Assembly (NCBI RefSeq): GCF_037975245.1 | Contig: NC_092565.1 | Span: forward strand, 8,466,999 to 8,530,998 | From: Apostichopus japonicus | Taxonomy: Eukaryota > Echinodermata > Holothuroidea > Aspidochirotida > Stichopodidae | Direction: 5' to 3' | DNA: 64,000 bases | In this document: one piece after another, positions 25,901 to 36,185 of the stretch | How the letters are laid out: the number at the start of each line of letters is the position of its first letter | How positions within the stretch are numbered: the stretch's first letter is position 1 | Translations under genes and position numbers: made by a program | The notes under the pieces: model-generated | What the model was told of the DNA's origin: nothing | The model's input: the letters and a program-made list of their open reading frames with translations, nothing else | Database searches by the model: none

Positions 25901-28900
25901 GGATGAAAGCTACATGTTGAGGAACATTGGGTGTCTTCCTCAATATATCATCTTTTGTTTATTCCAGGAAATCTGTTCATATCTGACCAGACTTGAAAAC
26001 GTGCAGTATATCTTACCAACTGTAGATTTTATGTTAAAAGTCTCAGACTGTGTTAATTCCTCAGAGAGGTATAATTTAGTCGCATTAATGACACAGAGCT
26101 GGGTGAAGGAAAGTTGTTAAAAATGAAAAGAAGTGTTACATTGCTAGCAAGGTACGACTGGATGTTGTTACCTGTCGGTTTGTGTTCAGTTATGTGTTTA
26201 CAGTAGGTCTTGTTCATGTGTCCTGTGTGCAGCTGCTACAGCACCAGGTATGTTTACAGTAGGTCTTATTCATGTTTCCTGTGTGCAGCTGCTACAGCAC
26301 CATGTATGTTTACAGTAGGTCTTGTTCATGGTTCCTGTGTGCATCTGCTACAGCACCATGTATGTTTACAGTAGGTCTTATTCATGGTCCCTGTGTGCAT
26401 CTGCTACATTACCATGTATGTTTACAGTAGGTCTTGTTCATGGTTCCTGTGTGCATCTGCTACAGCACCAGGTATGTTTACAGTAGGTCTTGTTCATGGT
26501 TCCTGTGTGCAGCTGCTACAGCACCAGGTATGTTTACAGTAGGTCTTATTCATGGTTCCTGTGTGCAGCTGCTACAGCACCAGGTATGTTTACAGTAGGT
26601 CTTCTTCATGGTCCCTGTGTGCATCTGCTACAACACCATGTATGTTTACAGTAGGTCTTATTCATGGTTCCTGTGTGCAGCTGCTACAGCACCATGTATG
26701 TTTACAGTAGGTCTTATTCATGGTTCCTGTGTGCATCTGCTACAGCACCAGGTATGTTTACAGTAGGTCTTGTTCATGGTTCCTGTGTGCAGCTGCTACA
26801 GTACCAGGTATGTTTACAGTAGGTCTTATTCATGGTTCCTGTGTGCAGCTGCTACAGCACCAGGTATGTTTACAGTAGGTCTTATTCATGGTCCCTGTGT
26901 GCATCTGCTACAACACCATGTATGTTTACAGTAGGTCTTATTCATGGTTCCTGTGTGCATCTGCTATAGCACCATGTATGTTTACAGTAGGTCTTATTCA
27001 TGGTTCCTGTGTGCATCTGCTACAGCACCATGTATGTTTACAGTAGGTCTTATTCATGGTTCCTGTGTGCATCTGCTACAGCACCATGTATGTTTACAGT
27101 AGGTCTTATTCATGGTTCCTGTGTGCATCTGCTACAGTACCAGGTATGTTTACAGTAGGTCTTGTTCATGGTTCCTGTGTGCATCTGCTACAGCACCATG
27201 TTCTTGTTCATGTTTCCTGTGTGCATCTGCTACACATGTAGTTGTAGGTCTAGTTATAGGGGTACAATATAGTTTGCTGTTCAGACCCTCCAGCAGTGAC
27301 TGCTTTGAGAACAATGTATTTCAACCACAAGAACCAGTGTATTTTAGCACATACTACAAACCTTGTGTATTATATTTTATTTCAGGTGGGATGGCACACC
27401 ACCCTTGCCATTTTACTGCATGAAGCACCACATGAGGTAAGTCATTAAAGTAATTCTTCTGAATTACTCTCCTAAGAATTCCTTCTTAGTCTCTAAATGA
27501 TGTCTCTCTGGTTACAGTAACAAGCTATCTACCTTTTCAATTATCTGTGACATTTGAAATTTGTATGGGAAGTTCTAATTACACGGATACTACAGCCTGC
27601 TAGTTATTATTGTAAGGATCATGCCATGTGATATAGTAATATCCATTAAATAATGCAGTAGTATCCATTAAGTAATATCCATTAAATAATATAGTAATAA
27701 CCATTAAATAATATAGTAATATCCATTAAATAATATAGTAATATCCATTAAACACTATAGTAGTATCCTTTCAATAAGATAGTAATATCCATTTAATAAT
27801 ATAGTATCCATTAAATAATATAGTAATATCCATTTAAGTAATATAAATAAAATAAAATAGTGCAGTATCCATTAACCAATATTGTAGTACCCATTAAATA
27901 ATATAGTAATATCCATTAAATAATATAGTAGTATCCTTTAAATAATATAGTAATATCCATTAAGTAATATAAATTAAATAATATAGTAACAGGTGCGTAT
28001 CCAGGGGGGGGCGTTGGGGGCGCGCGCCCCCCGGGTAAGAAAAAGAGAAGAGAAAAAAAGAGAAGAAAAAAGAGGGGAGAAAAAGAGGAGAAGGAGAGGA
28101 AGGAAGGGAAAAGAAAAAGAAGAAAGAGAGAAAAAGGAGAAAAAGAGGGAGTAAAAGCAAAACGCGAAGACACCGGGAAGAGAAAGAGGAACAGTGACAT
28201 CATTACAGCGCTGAAGGGTAGCCAGTGACGGATCAATGATTTCGTAAAAGTGTGACTCACCTTACCCCTTACACCGACAACTCCATTTTTTGACGTTTCC
28301 ATTTTCCTCTCTCACTAATGATCTATATATATACTATATATGGTCTATCATAACGCGTGTGTAGAATTGTGCTATGAAACCAACTGTGGCTGGTCTCGAA
28401 CTCGACCGTGTCGTCGGGGAACATGACGCATTTTGGGATGGGGGCGACCGCCCGCCCCCCCCCCATTCAGCATTTTTTAAATGATATCGCTAAGTAATTT
28501 CAAAATAGAAAGTGCTTAGAGGAAACTTACAAGGCCTGGGAAGTGTCATTTCCAGCGATCTGGGAGACATTTTCGGCCAAAATTTTCTTGTACGCTTCGC
28601 GCCAACCTATGGTGGCGCTACGCTTAGATAATTTGCCTACAGGCTTCGTCCCTCCCTTGGCAAATTCCTCGCTACGTGCCTGTTCGAATTTGTAACGCAA
28701 ACAGCAGATACCATCATCATATCAGTGAGCATGAAAATGGCGTTCCAGGATGAAAAGCCTCAAAACTGTCCGACTTGCCATCATGTACCGTACGGTCCGT
28801 TAAAATTGCGCAGTATACCGCGGGATGCTAATGTAAACAACGACATGTCTCATGTAGATGTATAAAAAGCATGGAGGTCCAATTATGTAAAAACTCTCTT

Positions 28901-31900
28901 TTACACTAGTAATGGCGAATTAGGGCCTGCACCCCCGCCGCGCAGTGGCGGAGCGTCCATATGGTCAGGGGGTGGATGCCCCCCCCCTGACGGACTCAAA
29001 TGGACTGCTGGCGCCTTTTTCAGCTCTTAACCACTTTTTAATTATTCTAGATTATTGACTTTTTTATTGCGCTCTCATCTACTTATTGACATTTGTCACA
29101 TTTTGTTGGTGTAATTTGGCGATGACACCTTATTCTTCGTTTATCTGCAAATTAGCCAGGCCCGGAAAGGGTCATTTCCTGCGATCTATTGAGTATCTTT
29201 ACTCAAAAATTTTCTGTACGCTACGCGCCAACCAGTGGTGGCGCTCCGCTTAGATAGTGTCGAAAGCGCCCCTTCAGACCATTCTCGCCACTCCTGACCA
29301 ATACCCCTAGCTCCGCCATTGCCGCCGCGCCTCCTACGCCTATGTGTGTAGTGTTCGGTTTCGGAAATATCTGCTATTTTTTCATTTCCTTCAACCAAGT
29401 TTTACAATAGCCGTTATAACAGGTTTTAATATTTGTACACCAATAAATTAACTGTGTCGAAAATTTCTGACCAACATTCTACATCACACTTCCCTCTACT
29501 CGTTTAATTTTGACCGGTCTGTTAGGGGTTGAAGGAAGTTTTTTCTATATTGGTTGTCCATAGATGAAATTTTGTACAAGATTATGGGTATGTTTTGAAG
29601 TGAGTTTATTCACGAAAAAAAGAATTTTCAAATTCTGAACAAATATGGGGCTTGAAACCTTAAAAAGTGGGGCTGACGGGTATTGTGGGCCGCGACGTAG
29701 AATCACCTACAAAAGCAAAGACCCACAGGAGATGCGATCAGGTCGAACATGATGTGTGCCGGGTTGACAATCTTCAAAAAGGTTATGGATGGGGGAAAAA
29801 AAAACTATTAGGAAATACTTGGTTCTCAGGCAAAAAGTGTTCATCTGGTTGGTCATTTCAAGCCCGAGAAGTGCCGTTTCCGGTGATCTGGGGGGTTTCA
29901 AAACAAGAAATTTTCTTGTACGCTGCGCGCCAACCGATGGTGGCGCTCCGCTTAGATAGTAATTCGCGCCCCCCGGGTTTGAAAATCCTGGATACACGCC
30001 TGAGTAATATCCATTTAACACTATAGTAGTATCCATTTAAGTAATATAGTAATATTACATTTAACAATATAGTATCCATTAAATAATACAGTAATATCCA
30101 TTTAAGTAATATAGTCATATATAATATATATTAAACAATGTAGTAATATCCATTTAATAGTATAGTAATATCCATTTAAGTAATATAGTCATATATACTA
30201 ATATATATTAAACAATGTAGTAATATCCATTTAATAGTATAGTAATATAACTGATGACATCTTGAATTCAGTATGGATAATGTAACTTGGCCTTTTTCTT
30301 TTGTTCATTTATAAAATTTACAGATTGGTGACTTTGCTATTCTTTTGAGGTCAGGGTTTAGTCGATTGGATGCAGCCAAAGCACAGCTTTCTACCTCTAT
30401 TGGAGGTCTGGTGGGGTGCTTAGTGGCCCTATTTGCTGAGTCAGCAGACATTACTGGTAACGTAGATTACTGTGGTTTCATGTTAACCTTTTACCAACAT
30501 ACTGGTTTTTAGGTGGTATCTGTATGGCTGTATGTCTGTCTGACCACAATCTTGTTAATTAAGCCTCGGAGTTGATTGTTGATGCATGCTTTATTTGACA
30601 TCAGTGACGGGACGGACTCGATTCTTCCTTCTAGCAATTCATTCTAGGAACATACATGGCCTGTAATTATATGAATTGTACAACTGAGGCCTGTAATGGT
30701 AGGAGTTTTGCATACATGGCCTGTAATATATTAGTTGTACAAACGTAGCCTGTAATTATAGGAGTTGTACAAATGTGGCCTGTAATTATAGGAGTTGTGC
30801 ATACATGGCCTGTAATAGTAGGAATTGTGCATACGTAGCCTGTAATCATAGGAGTTGTGCATACGTAGCCTGCAATTATAGGAGTTGTAAAAATGTGGCC
30901 TGTAAATTGTAGGAGTTGTGCACACATGGCTTGTTATTATATTAGTTGTACAAACATGGCCTGAAATCATAGGAGTTGTACAAATGTGGCCTGTAATTAT
31001 TGGAGTTTTACAAACGTGGCCTGTAAATATAAGAGTTGTAGAAAAATGAGTATTTACAGTTTAAGACTACCATTGTAATATGTTTGATTGTTCTCTTGTA
31101 TGGCATGATATCTATTGAAACAATGGCTTTGTGCTTGTTAATCATAATTTTGTATTTGGTCTCTCATAGGAACCAACACAGCATGGATTCTTCCATTTAC
31201 TTCAGGGGGATTTCTTAACATTGCCCTGGTCTCAATTGTGCCTGATTTGATGAAAGAAACAAATAGCAGGTAAATAAATCATTAAGGTTTTGTATGAAGT
31301 GATTGATGATGCAGGGAACAATGTGTACGTGATAATTAGTATGGAGAGAGCTGGAATAGTTGTTGTTGCTACTTTGCAGTGATAATGTGATAGGTATAGA
31401 GAAAAAGAGTTTATATCACGACCATGTGGTGGTAAGAGAACAAATTCTTGAAACCACAGTCAAATTTAGGTGAAAATGTTCTAGTTTGTTTCCAAAGTGG
31501 AAAACCTTATTACTGGCAGCTTATTACGATCTTATTATCGGTATACATAACCTACATACCGTGGCATTCAATGATCACTGAAATGGTGAACCTGGTGGTG
31601 TAAAGTGGAATAAATTGATGTAAGTTTGGGACTGAGATGCATTGTAACCAGCTGCTTTGATAAAGTTACAAGTTACAAGGTAGCAACAGGTATTGGAGTA
31701 CCACTAATACTGTAAGTAGATACCATTCCTTCATTAGCAAGTTGTATGGGAGTACCACTAATACTGTAAGTAGATATGGCAGTTCCTTCATTTATAGCAA
31801 ATTTCTTCTATTATGTTTTGTTTCAGAGAGTCCGCAAAGCAGGTTCTATGTGTGTTACTGGGAGTTTCAGTCATGGCTGTGGTGAACTTCATTCCAGATC

Positions 31901-31905
31901 ATTGA
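16652..31905 (+). CDS. SLC39A13: zinc transporter ZIP13 (SLC39A13 type), complete nine-exon gene
   Basis: Nine coding exons join in frame to 394 residues; human ZIP13 is about 371. The product is a LIV-1 class ZIP that exports Zn2+ from Golgi, ER or vesicles to the cytosol and in vertebrates supports connective-tissue development. In order: signal peptide in MMASDACFKFALILCVLSA; an acidic luminal stretch; TM1 (LLATFLVGLTGILPLALP); TM2 with FAVGGLLGDVFLHLLPEA; TM3 (GVFLLAGLLVFLILEVIF); a long basic loop with four His; TM4 with LANFIDNFTHGLAVGGSF, which keeps the ZIP13-style metal site; TM5 with LLHEAPHEIGDF, the second metal site; TM6-TM8, including WILPFTSGGF. The C-terminus ends VMAVVNFIPDH. 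Introns 3, 5, 6 and 7 each carry a different satellite. No break is seen, so it should be functional. Confidence 0.95.
16980..18961 (+). other. SLC39A13: ZIP13 intron 1
   Basis: About 2 kb of AT-rich intron with a CT run near 18760-18777. Open frames near 17.35-17.7 kb show no domain and are not needed for the ZIP13 frame. Confidence 0.7.
18962..19066 (+). CDS. SLC39A13: ZIP13 exon 2
   Basis: 105 nt between acceptor TCTACTTAG and donor CCAG|GTACAA. Encodes DGNRKLNLFLS followed by FAVGGLLGDVFLHLLPEA, the hallmark TM2 of ZIP7/ZIP13 transporters, then FVHFKP. Confidence 0.95.
19677..19798 (+). CDS. SLC39A13: ZIP13 exon 3
   Basis: Opens after the strong pyrimidine tract TTTCTCTTCCAG; encodes EDKAARVRNG, the TM3 segment VFLLAGLLVFLILEVIF and an acidic GEDDKQMQNDETVA. 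The donor GCG|GTTAGT is weak but gives phase 0, matching exon 4. Confidence 0.85.
20740..20835. repeat. GT/TATG microsatellite
   Basis: Alternating GT with interspersed ATGT units (GTGTGTATGTGTGTGTATG). The short histidine/threonine-rich frames on both strands are repeat translations. Confidence 0.9.
21799..23065. repeat. 33-bp minisatellite in ZIP13 intron 3
   Basis: About 38 copies of CTGGTCTGAGGAGACTAAAT + GGGTCTGAATACA. Because 33 is a multiple of three, both strands stay open: the plus strand reads an 11-residue unit LNGSEYTGLRR, the minus strand FSLLRPVYSDP, in frames up to 205 codons. A roughly 240-bp segment holding the variants GATCTGAAAAAAACT and GGTTTGAAGAGAATG occurs twice (from about 21970 and 22209), showing a higher-order duplication. 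Confidence 0.95.
23689..23865 (+). CDS. SLC39A13: ZIP13 exon 4 (cytosolic loop)
   Basis: 59 codons, phase 0 at both ends (acceptor CATTCACAG, donor CAG|GTTTGT). Encodes a hydrophilic Lys/Asn-rich loop beginning RDRGLSPHSNGHSAVRHR with four His in the first 30 residues, between TM3 and TM4. In ZIP proteins this loop is the variable, often His-containing regulatory segment. Confidence 0.9.
24232..24321 (+). CDS. SLC39A13: ZIP13 exon 5 (first metal site)
   Basis: 30 codons: VTGYLNLLANFIDNFTHGLA, then VGGSFMVSSK. The D-N-F-T-H-G arrangement is typical of ZIP13 and supplies zinc ligands in TM4. Strong sites TCTTGCAG and AAAG|GTGAGT, phase 0. Confidence 0.97.
24322..27385 (+). other. SLC39A13: ZIP13 intron 5
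   Basis: 3 kb of intron, unremarkable in its left two thirds, with the 56-bp minisatellite occupying about 26.18-27.24 kb. No exon is needed between the flanking phase 0 exons. Confidence 0.75.
26180..27240. repeat. 56-bp minisatellite in ZIP13 intron 5
   Basis: About 18-19 copies of TGTTTACAGTAGGTCTTATT followed by CATGGTTCCTGTGTGCATCT and GCTACAGCACCATGTA. Variants GCAGCTGC/GCATCTGC and CAGGTA/CATGTA are mixed along the array. Each unit contains TTTACAG|TAGGTC-like sequences that mimic splice acceptors. Confidence 0.95.
27386..27436 (+). CDS. SLC39A13: ZIP13 exon 6 (second metal site)
   Basis: 17 codons VGWHTTLAILLHEAPHE, phase 0 at both ends (acceptor ATTTCAG, donor GAG|GTAAGT). HEAPHE is the HEXPHE metal-binding motif of LIV-1 ZIP transporters, with Ala for the common Ile at the third position. 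Confidence 0.96.
27625..27989. repeat. about 22-bp AT-rich satellite, left part
   Basis: Degenerate copies of TAATATCCATTAAATAATAT-AG. The array is interrupted by a 2-kb transposon and resumes at 30003, so the two parts were once continuous. Confidence 0.9.
27990..30002 (+). mobile_element. 2-kb non-autonomous DNA transposon with a nested MITE
   Basis: Terminal inverted repeats CAGGTGCGTATCCAGG (left) and CCTGGATACACGCCTG (right; its complement CAGGCGTGTATCCAGG). It is flanked by AGTAA on both sides (27985-27989 and 30003-30007). Removing the element and one AGTAA restores the consensus of the host satellite, so the ends are well fixed. The interior has a purine-rich stretch (28037-28150), a poly-C tract near 28455 and a nested hAT-like MITE at 28943-29321. 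No transposase frame is visible. The superfamily is uncertain: CAGG...CCTG ends recall hAT, but the duplication is 5 bp. Confidence 0.8.
28943..29321 (+). mobile_element. hAT-like MITE, copy 1 (nested)
   Basis: 379 bp, starting CAGTGGCGGAGC and ending GCTCCGCCATTG, with an exact 8-bp target duplication CCGCCGCG at 28935-28942 and 29322-29329. CAGTGGCG-type ends with 8-bp duplications are diagnostic of hAT elements. It contains the poly-C block and CTGACGGACTC found in copy 2 at 55.3 kb. It is nested in the 27990-30002 element and therefore younger than it. Confidence 0.9.
30003..30245. repeat. about 22-bp AT-rich satellite, right part
   Basis: Continuation of the array interrupted at 27989, with TAGTAATATCCATTTAA-type units. 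A 70-bp segment with CATATATA is duplicated near 30113-30235. Confidence 0.85.
30324..30456 (+). CDS. SLC39A13: ZIP13 exon 7
   Basis: Acceptor AATTTACAG, donor ACTG|GTAACG (phase 1). Encodes IGDFAILLRSGFSRLDAAKA then QLSTSIGGLVGCLVALFAES, matching the GDFAILLRAGF...AAKLQLSTALGG block and TM6 of ZIP13. Confidence 0.96.
30650..31045. repeat. about 30-bp minisatellite in ZIP13 intron 7
   Basis: About 13 degenerate copies of TGGCCTGTAATTATAGGAGT + TGTACAAACG. The minus-strand frames reading TGYVCTTPIIT-like repeats are translations of the array. Confidence 0.9.
31170..31269 (+). CDS. SLC39A13: ZIP13 exon 8
   Basis: 100 nt, phase 1 in and phase 2 out (acceptor TCTCATAG, donor CAG|GTAAAT). Encodes TNTAWILPFTSGGFLNIALV then SIVPDLMKETNS. 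WILPFTSGGFLYIALV is a conserved ZIP7/ZIP13 block. Confidence 0.96.
31827..31905 (+). CDS. SLC39A13: ZIP13 exon 9 (stop)
   Basis: Acceptor TTGTTTCAG; encodes ESAKQVLCVLLGVSVMAVVN then FIPDH and a TGA at 31903-31905. This is the last membrane segment, ending right at the luminal face as in family members. Confidence 0.92.
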
Positions 31906-32400
31906 AATCAACTGACTGTCATATGCTCTCCTCTTGCCAAGAAGCCTTGCTGCTAAAACCTTGCATCAACCTTCCTTCTTTTGACTTTCTACATTTTTAT
32001 CCTTTTAGTACTTATTTTTTAAAGTAATCATGTTTAAAGATCCTTGATATCTGTGCATACATTTTTTACTGTTCCTTTTCTTTGTTACAGTGCTAGCTCC
32101 ATACAAAGGTTATAAATTGTAACTTTGATTGAGTATCAGGAAAGAGACGGATAATTTATGAATTTCTTAAAGAAAAAAAATGGAAAAGAAAAAGCAAGAT
32201 ACTGCAATGGATTAACTTAGAAAAACATGGTTGAAAATAACTTTTTTTTAATAAGAAATCAATATTACCTTTAAGTATTAAAGTATTTTTGATTTCATCG
32301 TGTAGTTAGAAGCATTTAGCATTTTAACATTTCAGTGACTTATAAGGGTTAGTATCCATTGTAGTAAGTTCAAACTATTTTGGTAACTGTCCCTACAAGG
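31906..32400 (+). other. SLC39A13: ZIP13 3' UTR or flank
   Basis: AT-rich sequence after the stop. No clear AATAAA close by (TATTAAAG near 32276 is a weak candidate), so the 3' end is not fixed. It may run into the minisatellite that follows. Confidence 0.4.
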
Positions 32401-32404
32401 TGAG

Positions 32405-33100
32405 TTTGTTTTTGTTGTTGCTTCTGAGCTGTACTTTCTCTGTTGTTGCTTCTGAGCTGTACTTTCTCTGTTGTTGCTTCTGAGCTGTACTTTCTCTGTG
32501 GTATAGGTAGAAATGTTCATACTGGTGTTGCTTCTGAGCTGTACTTTCTCTGTGGTATAGGTAGAAATGCTCATACTGGTGTTGCTTCTGAGCTGTACTT
32601 TCTCTGTGGTATCCATAGTGGTTCTCACTACTATTGTTGCTTCTGAGTTGTACATTAACTGGTGTTGCTTCTGAGCTGTACTTTCTCTGTGGTATCGATA
32701 GTGGTTCTCATACTGTTGTTGTTCCTGTGCTGTACTTTCTCTGTGGTATAGGTAGAAATGCTCATACTGGTGTTGCGACCTAGCTATACTTTCTCTGTGG
32801 TATAGGTAGAAATGCTCATACTGGTGTTGCTTGTGAGCTTTACTTTCTCTGTGGTATCAATAGTGGTTCTCATACTGTTGTTGCTACTGAGCTGTACTTT
32901 CTCTGTGGTATCCATAGTGGTGCCTCATACTGTTGTTGCTACTGAGCTGTACTTTCTCTGTGGTATAGGTAGTAGTGCACATACTGGTGTGGCTTCTGAG
33001 CTGTACTTTCTCTGTGGTATCCATAGTAGTGCTCTTACTGTTGATGCTTCTGAGCTGTACTTTCTCTGTGGTATCCATAGTACAGCTCATACTGTTGTTT
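32405..33100. repeat. 54-bp minisatellite downstream of ZIP13
   Basis: About 13 copies of GTTGCTTCTGAGCTGTACTT + TCTCTGTGGTATAGGTAGAA + ATGCTCATACTGGT. A shortened form of about 27 bp is tripled at the left edge. The period is a multiple of three, hence open frames on both strands without any protein similarity. Confidence 0.95.
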
Positions 33101-33654
33101 GTCTTTCTTGTGATAAACACATCAATATAGTGGGTGGCATAGTTATAGTACCAAGTCAGGTAGCTGTGTCCAATGTGAGAGGGTTCTTAGAGACTGGGTA
33201 GTAGCACATACATTCCAAAAGGATGTGAATTGTAACTGCTGCTGTCGGTGGTTGCAAACATCTGTGACTTTCCAAAACATTTTTCTTGGACTTCTCTTAA
33301 TATATCTGTAGCTTTTGTGAATTTTAAGTGCTTCTTTAAAATGGATGTGCCAGAGGTTGTTGATTTATCCCTAGCAACTGTAACACTTTAGAAAGATAGC
33401 ACACATGAGCTGTGGATGACCTCTGTCAGTTTAAATCAGTTTTATGTCATTGCTGTTAATTTTATGCAGATTTTTTTTTTTCCTTCTTGAGATTCTGATA
33501 TTTGCTTCCATGAAGCTTTCTCTATTCACAATCATTGAATGTCTTCTGTGTTGGGTTGAAAGTTGCAAGCTGGTGTGAGTCATTTGTGAGTCATTTTTTA
33601 ACTAATAGTGATAGGTGTGGTTTGAACCTTGTTATTTGGGTTTAGATGGATGGT

Positions 33655-34105
33655 GCAAATTGTGATCAGTTCTTCCAAACAGTTGCTAACATACTTAAAT
33701 GTGTCCACCAGACTTGATGGTCTGTTTATCTGTTCTGTTTAATATACTTTTCAATCATGTTGCTGTCTTAGCTTAATGTATCTGGTGATTCTTCACAGTT
33801 ATGGTTCTGTGTGTCATTATGGATTATATAATAATGATTCAACTTAACACTACATCATTTTTTCTGGAATCTTTGTGATCAGTTCTTCCAACAGTTACTA
33901 ATATACTTAAGTGTGTCTTCAAGTGTGTCCACGAGACTTGATGGTCTGTTTATCCGTTCTGTTTAATATACTCTACAATCATGTTGCTGTCTTAGCTTAA
34001 TGTATCTGGTGATTCTTCACAGTTATGGTTCTGTGTGTCATTATGGATTATATAATAATGATTCAACTTAACACTTCATCATTTTTTCTGGAATCTTTGT
34101 GGTAT
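33655..34105. repeat. tandem duplication of about 216 bp
   Basis: Two near-identical copies, each from TGTGATCAGTTCTTCCAA through GACTTGATGGTCTGTTTATC to CATCATTTTTTCTGGAATC. The second copy has a short internal duplication (GTGTGTCTTCAAGTGTGTCC) and few substitutions, so the event is recent. Confidence 0.92.
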
Positions 34106-36029
34106 CGTTATTAACGTTACTTAACTGATTTGCACCTGTCTGGGTTCATGTATGTTTGACAGCATACAGATTCTCAAGTCATACATGTACTGTACTTGGA
34201 TAGTGCAGAGTCAAACTGCTTAATTAAGAAAGACTTTGATTTTTGTTTTTGGGGGTGTGGGGGGGGGGGACAATGAATGCTCTTGCTACAATATCGGGAG
34301 CCTGTCAGGAGGTTATATTGCAAACTGACATTCTGCATGTAGATTTCACAAGATGATTAAAGATAAGTTTGGATTACTTTGACAGTTAGATCTTTTACTT
34401 ATTTTGCCAGTAATTAAGATGGCTTTTCTAAAGTATTACTATGGAGTATTGCACTTGTAACATTATTATTTTTGATTATTATTATGAGAACAATATTTTT
34501 TATGTAAACCATATCCACTTGATCCAGTAAAACATTTTGTAATGCAATTATTGAGTTGTTAGCAATGATATAGACAAACAATGTTTTGTCCTATTGCACA
34601 AACTTTGAAAACTCAAACTTACTTAAAGCCACCCAAAGATTTTTTTTTTTTTAAATTTATAGTTCTTCATTATGAGGCCACAATTATTTTTGAGGGTAAA
34701 TCTTAATGAGTACTCTTTGTACAGACATTCTTATTATTATAAGGCAAATGGTGTTCAAGACTTGATTCTTATCATGTTGAAATTATTTATGCTTGTCACA
34801 GCATTTACTAATTACAGAGAAATATTCTGAAAGCTAATCTGTAGTCATCCCAGTGATATCTAAAACAAAAGGAATTGTTTAAATGAAGTGTTTTCAACCA
34901 CCCCATTGTTATTTAAAGCAACTCTGACTTAAGTCACTTGATACTTATTTTGAAGGAAACTCTGTTACAGAGTCCATATATAGTGGTACTAATATTCTTG
35001 CCAATCATAGCGTCATTTATTTAAATACTTAAGGTCTTCATTCTCACTATTCACATCAAATTGAAATTATAATAACAGCTGCCATGAAGAATTATATTTT
35101 CTAACATTTTTTGCTACATGTCTAAAAGTGCCTTAAAAATAAATGACAGTGTAAAGTATTTTCCATGTTCAGGCTGGTGAGGTTCATTCTGGTCAATAAA
35201 CTTATCCAGAGATATATTAAACTGTGCTCATTTGTTTATTCTTTGCAGTCCTCAGGTTGGGTGTGTATATGTATTTGTAAATATATATATTTGGCTGGTG
35301 TCATTTGTCATTTATGTGAGCTTTGAAAACATATTGTCAGCATATAGAAAAAGGATAAGAAATTGGTCATCTATGTTAACATATGATTTTATTAAATGAA
35401 TAAGCAGAAATATGATAGATGGAGATACATAGGGATATAAGCGACTATAAATATACTAATAACCACAGACTGGAAGTAAAATGGTTGTAGGCTTAGCTTT
35501 TTTAGGCGTTTTGAAGTCGCTCATTGTTTCAATTCTCCTTGTATTTAACCTTGTTCAGAAACGGTTGTTTAGTCATCATTTCTGTGTCTACACTTATAAA
35601 TGAATGAAATGAATAGGATATCAACCATCAAACCAGTCTAGTCTCGTTTAGTAAAGAATGTTTTGTCCAGACTTGTGTCTCAAACGGAGTGCCTTACAGG
35701 AGAGAGAGAGCAAATACGTTTGTACAGGGAAGGAGTTTATCAATAGACACAAATCTGAGAATTACTCGATCCTTGGTGGAAAGTGAGCTTGGGTCGCACG
35801 GAAAAAAATGTATTCACTGTTACTAAATCTGATGGGAGAGAGTTACATTACTCAAAGGGGTACCATGACAAATAAAGGTAAATATCAGTAATAATCTCTC
35901 CATATTTGAAATTCACTTTTGCTGATTATGTCAAATTTTAGCATATGTTGTAGTTGATAAATATCAGATCTTCTGCCCACCTCCATCTCTTAATAGTCCA
36001 GGGGTAATCTCGACAGTTGGTCACTTCAT
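34106..36029. other. intergenic between ZIP13 and gene A (convergent 3' ends)
   Basis: AT-rich. G-run near 34252-34270. Minus-strand AATAAA hexamers near 35388 and 35237 could end gene A; a plus-strand AATAAA near 35195 could end a long ZIP13 transcript. No coding exon seen. Confidence 0.4.
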
Positions 36030-36185
36030 TCACGAAGAATTGGAACAGAGTGGGGTCCCCTCGTGGGAATTTAACTTCATCTTGGAAATGTAGTAATCGA
36101 TGGAGTCCAGTATGAAAATAAACTCATCGAGACTGTTCAACATTAGAGCACGTTGGTTTAATTGTCCGGGGGTCGGTGGCGGTAT
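36030..36185 (-). CDS. gene A exon 5 (candidate helix D, stop)
   Basis: Acceptor TTCCATAG. 51 residues: IPPPTPGQLNQRA, then LMLNSLDEFIFILDSIDYYI and a polar tail ending TPLCSNSS, with TGA at 36032-36030. The middle is a strong amphipathic helix. Another frame of the same DNA stays open to about 35940 but does not match the phase 0 of exon 4. Confidence 0.65.
   Translation of the reverse strand: MPPPTPGQLNQRALMLNSLDEFIFILDSIDYYISKMKLNSHEGTPLCSNSS

Noticed and set aside
27916-28302. 128-codon Phe/Leu/Ser-rich minus-strand frame
   Set aside because: It reads the purine-rich low-complexity interior of the 2-kb transposon.
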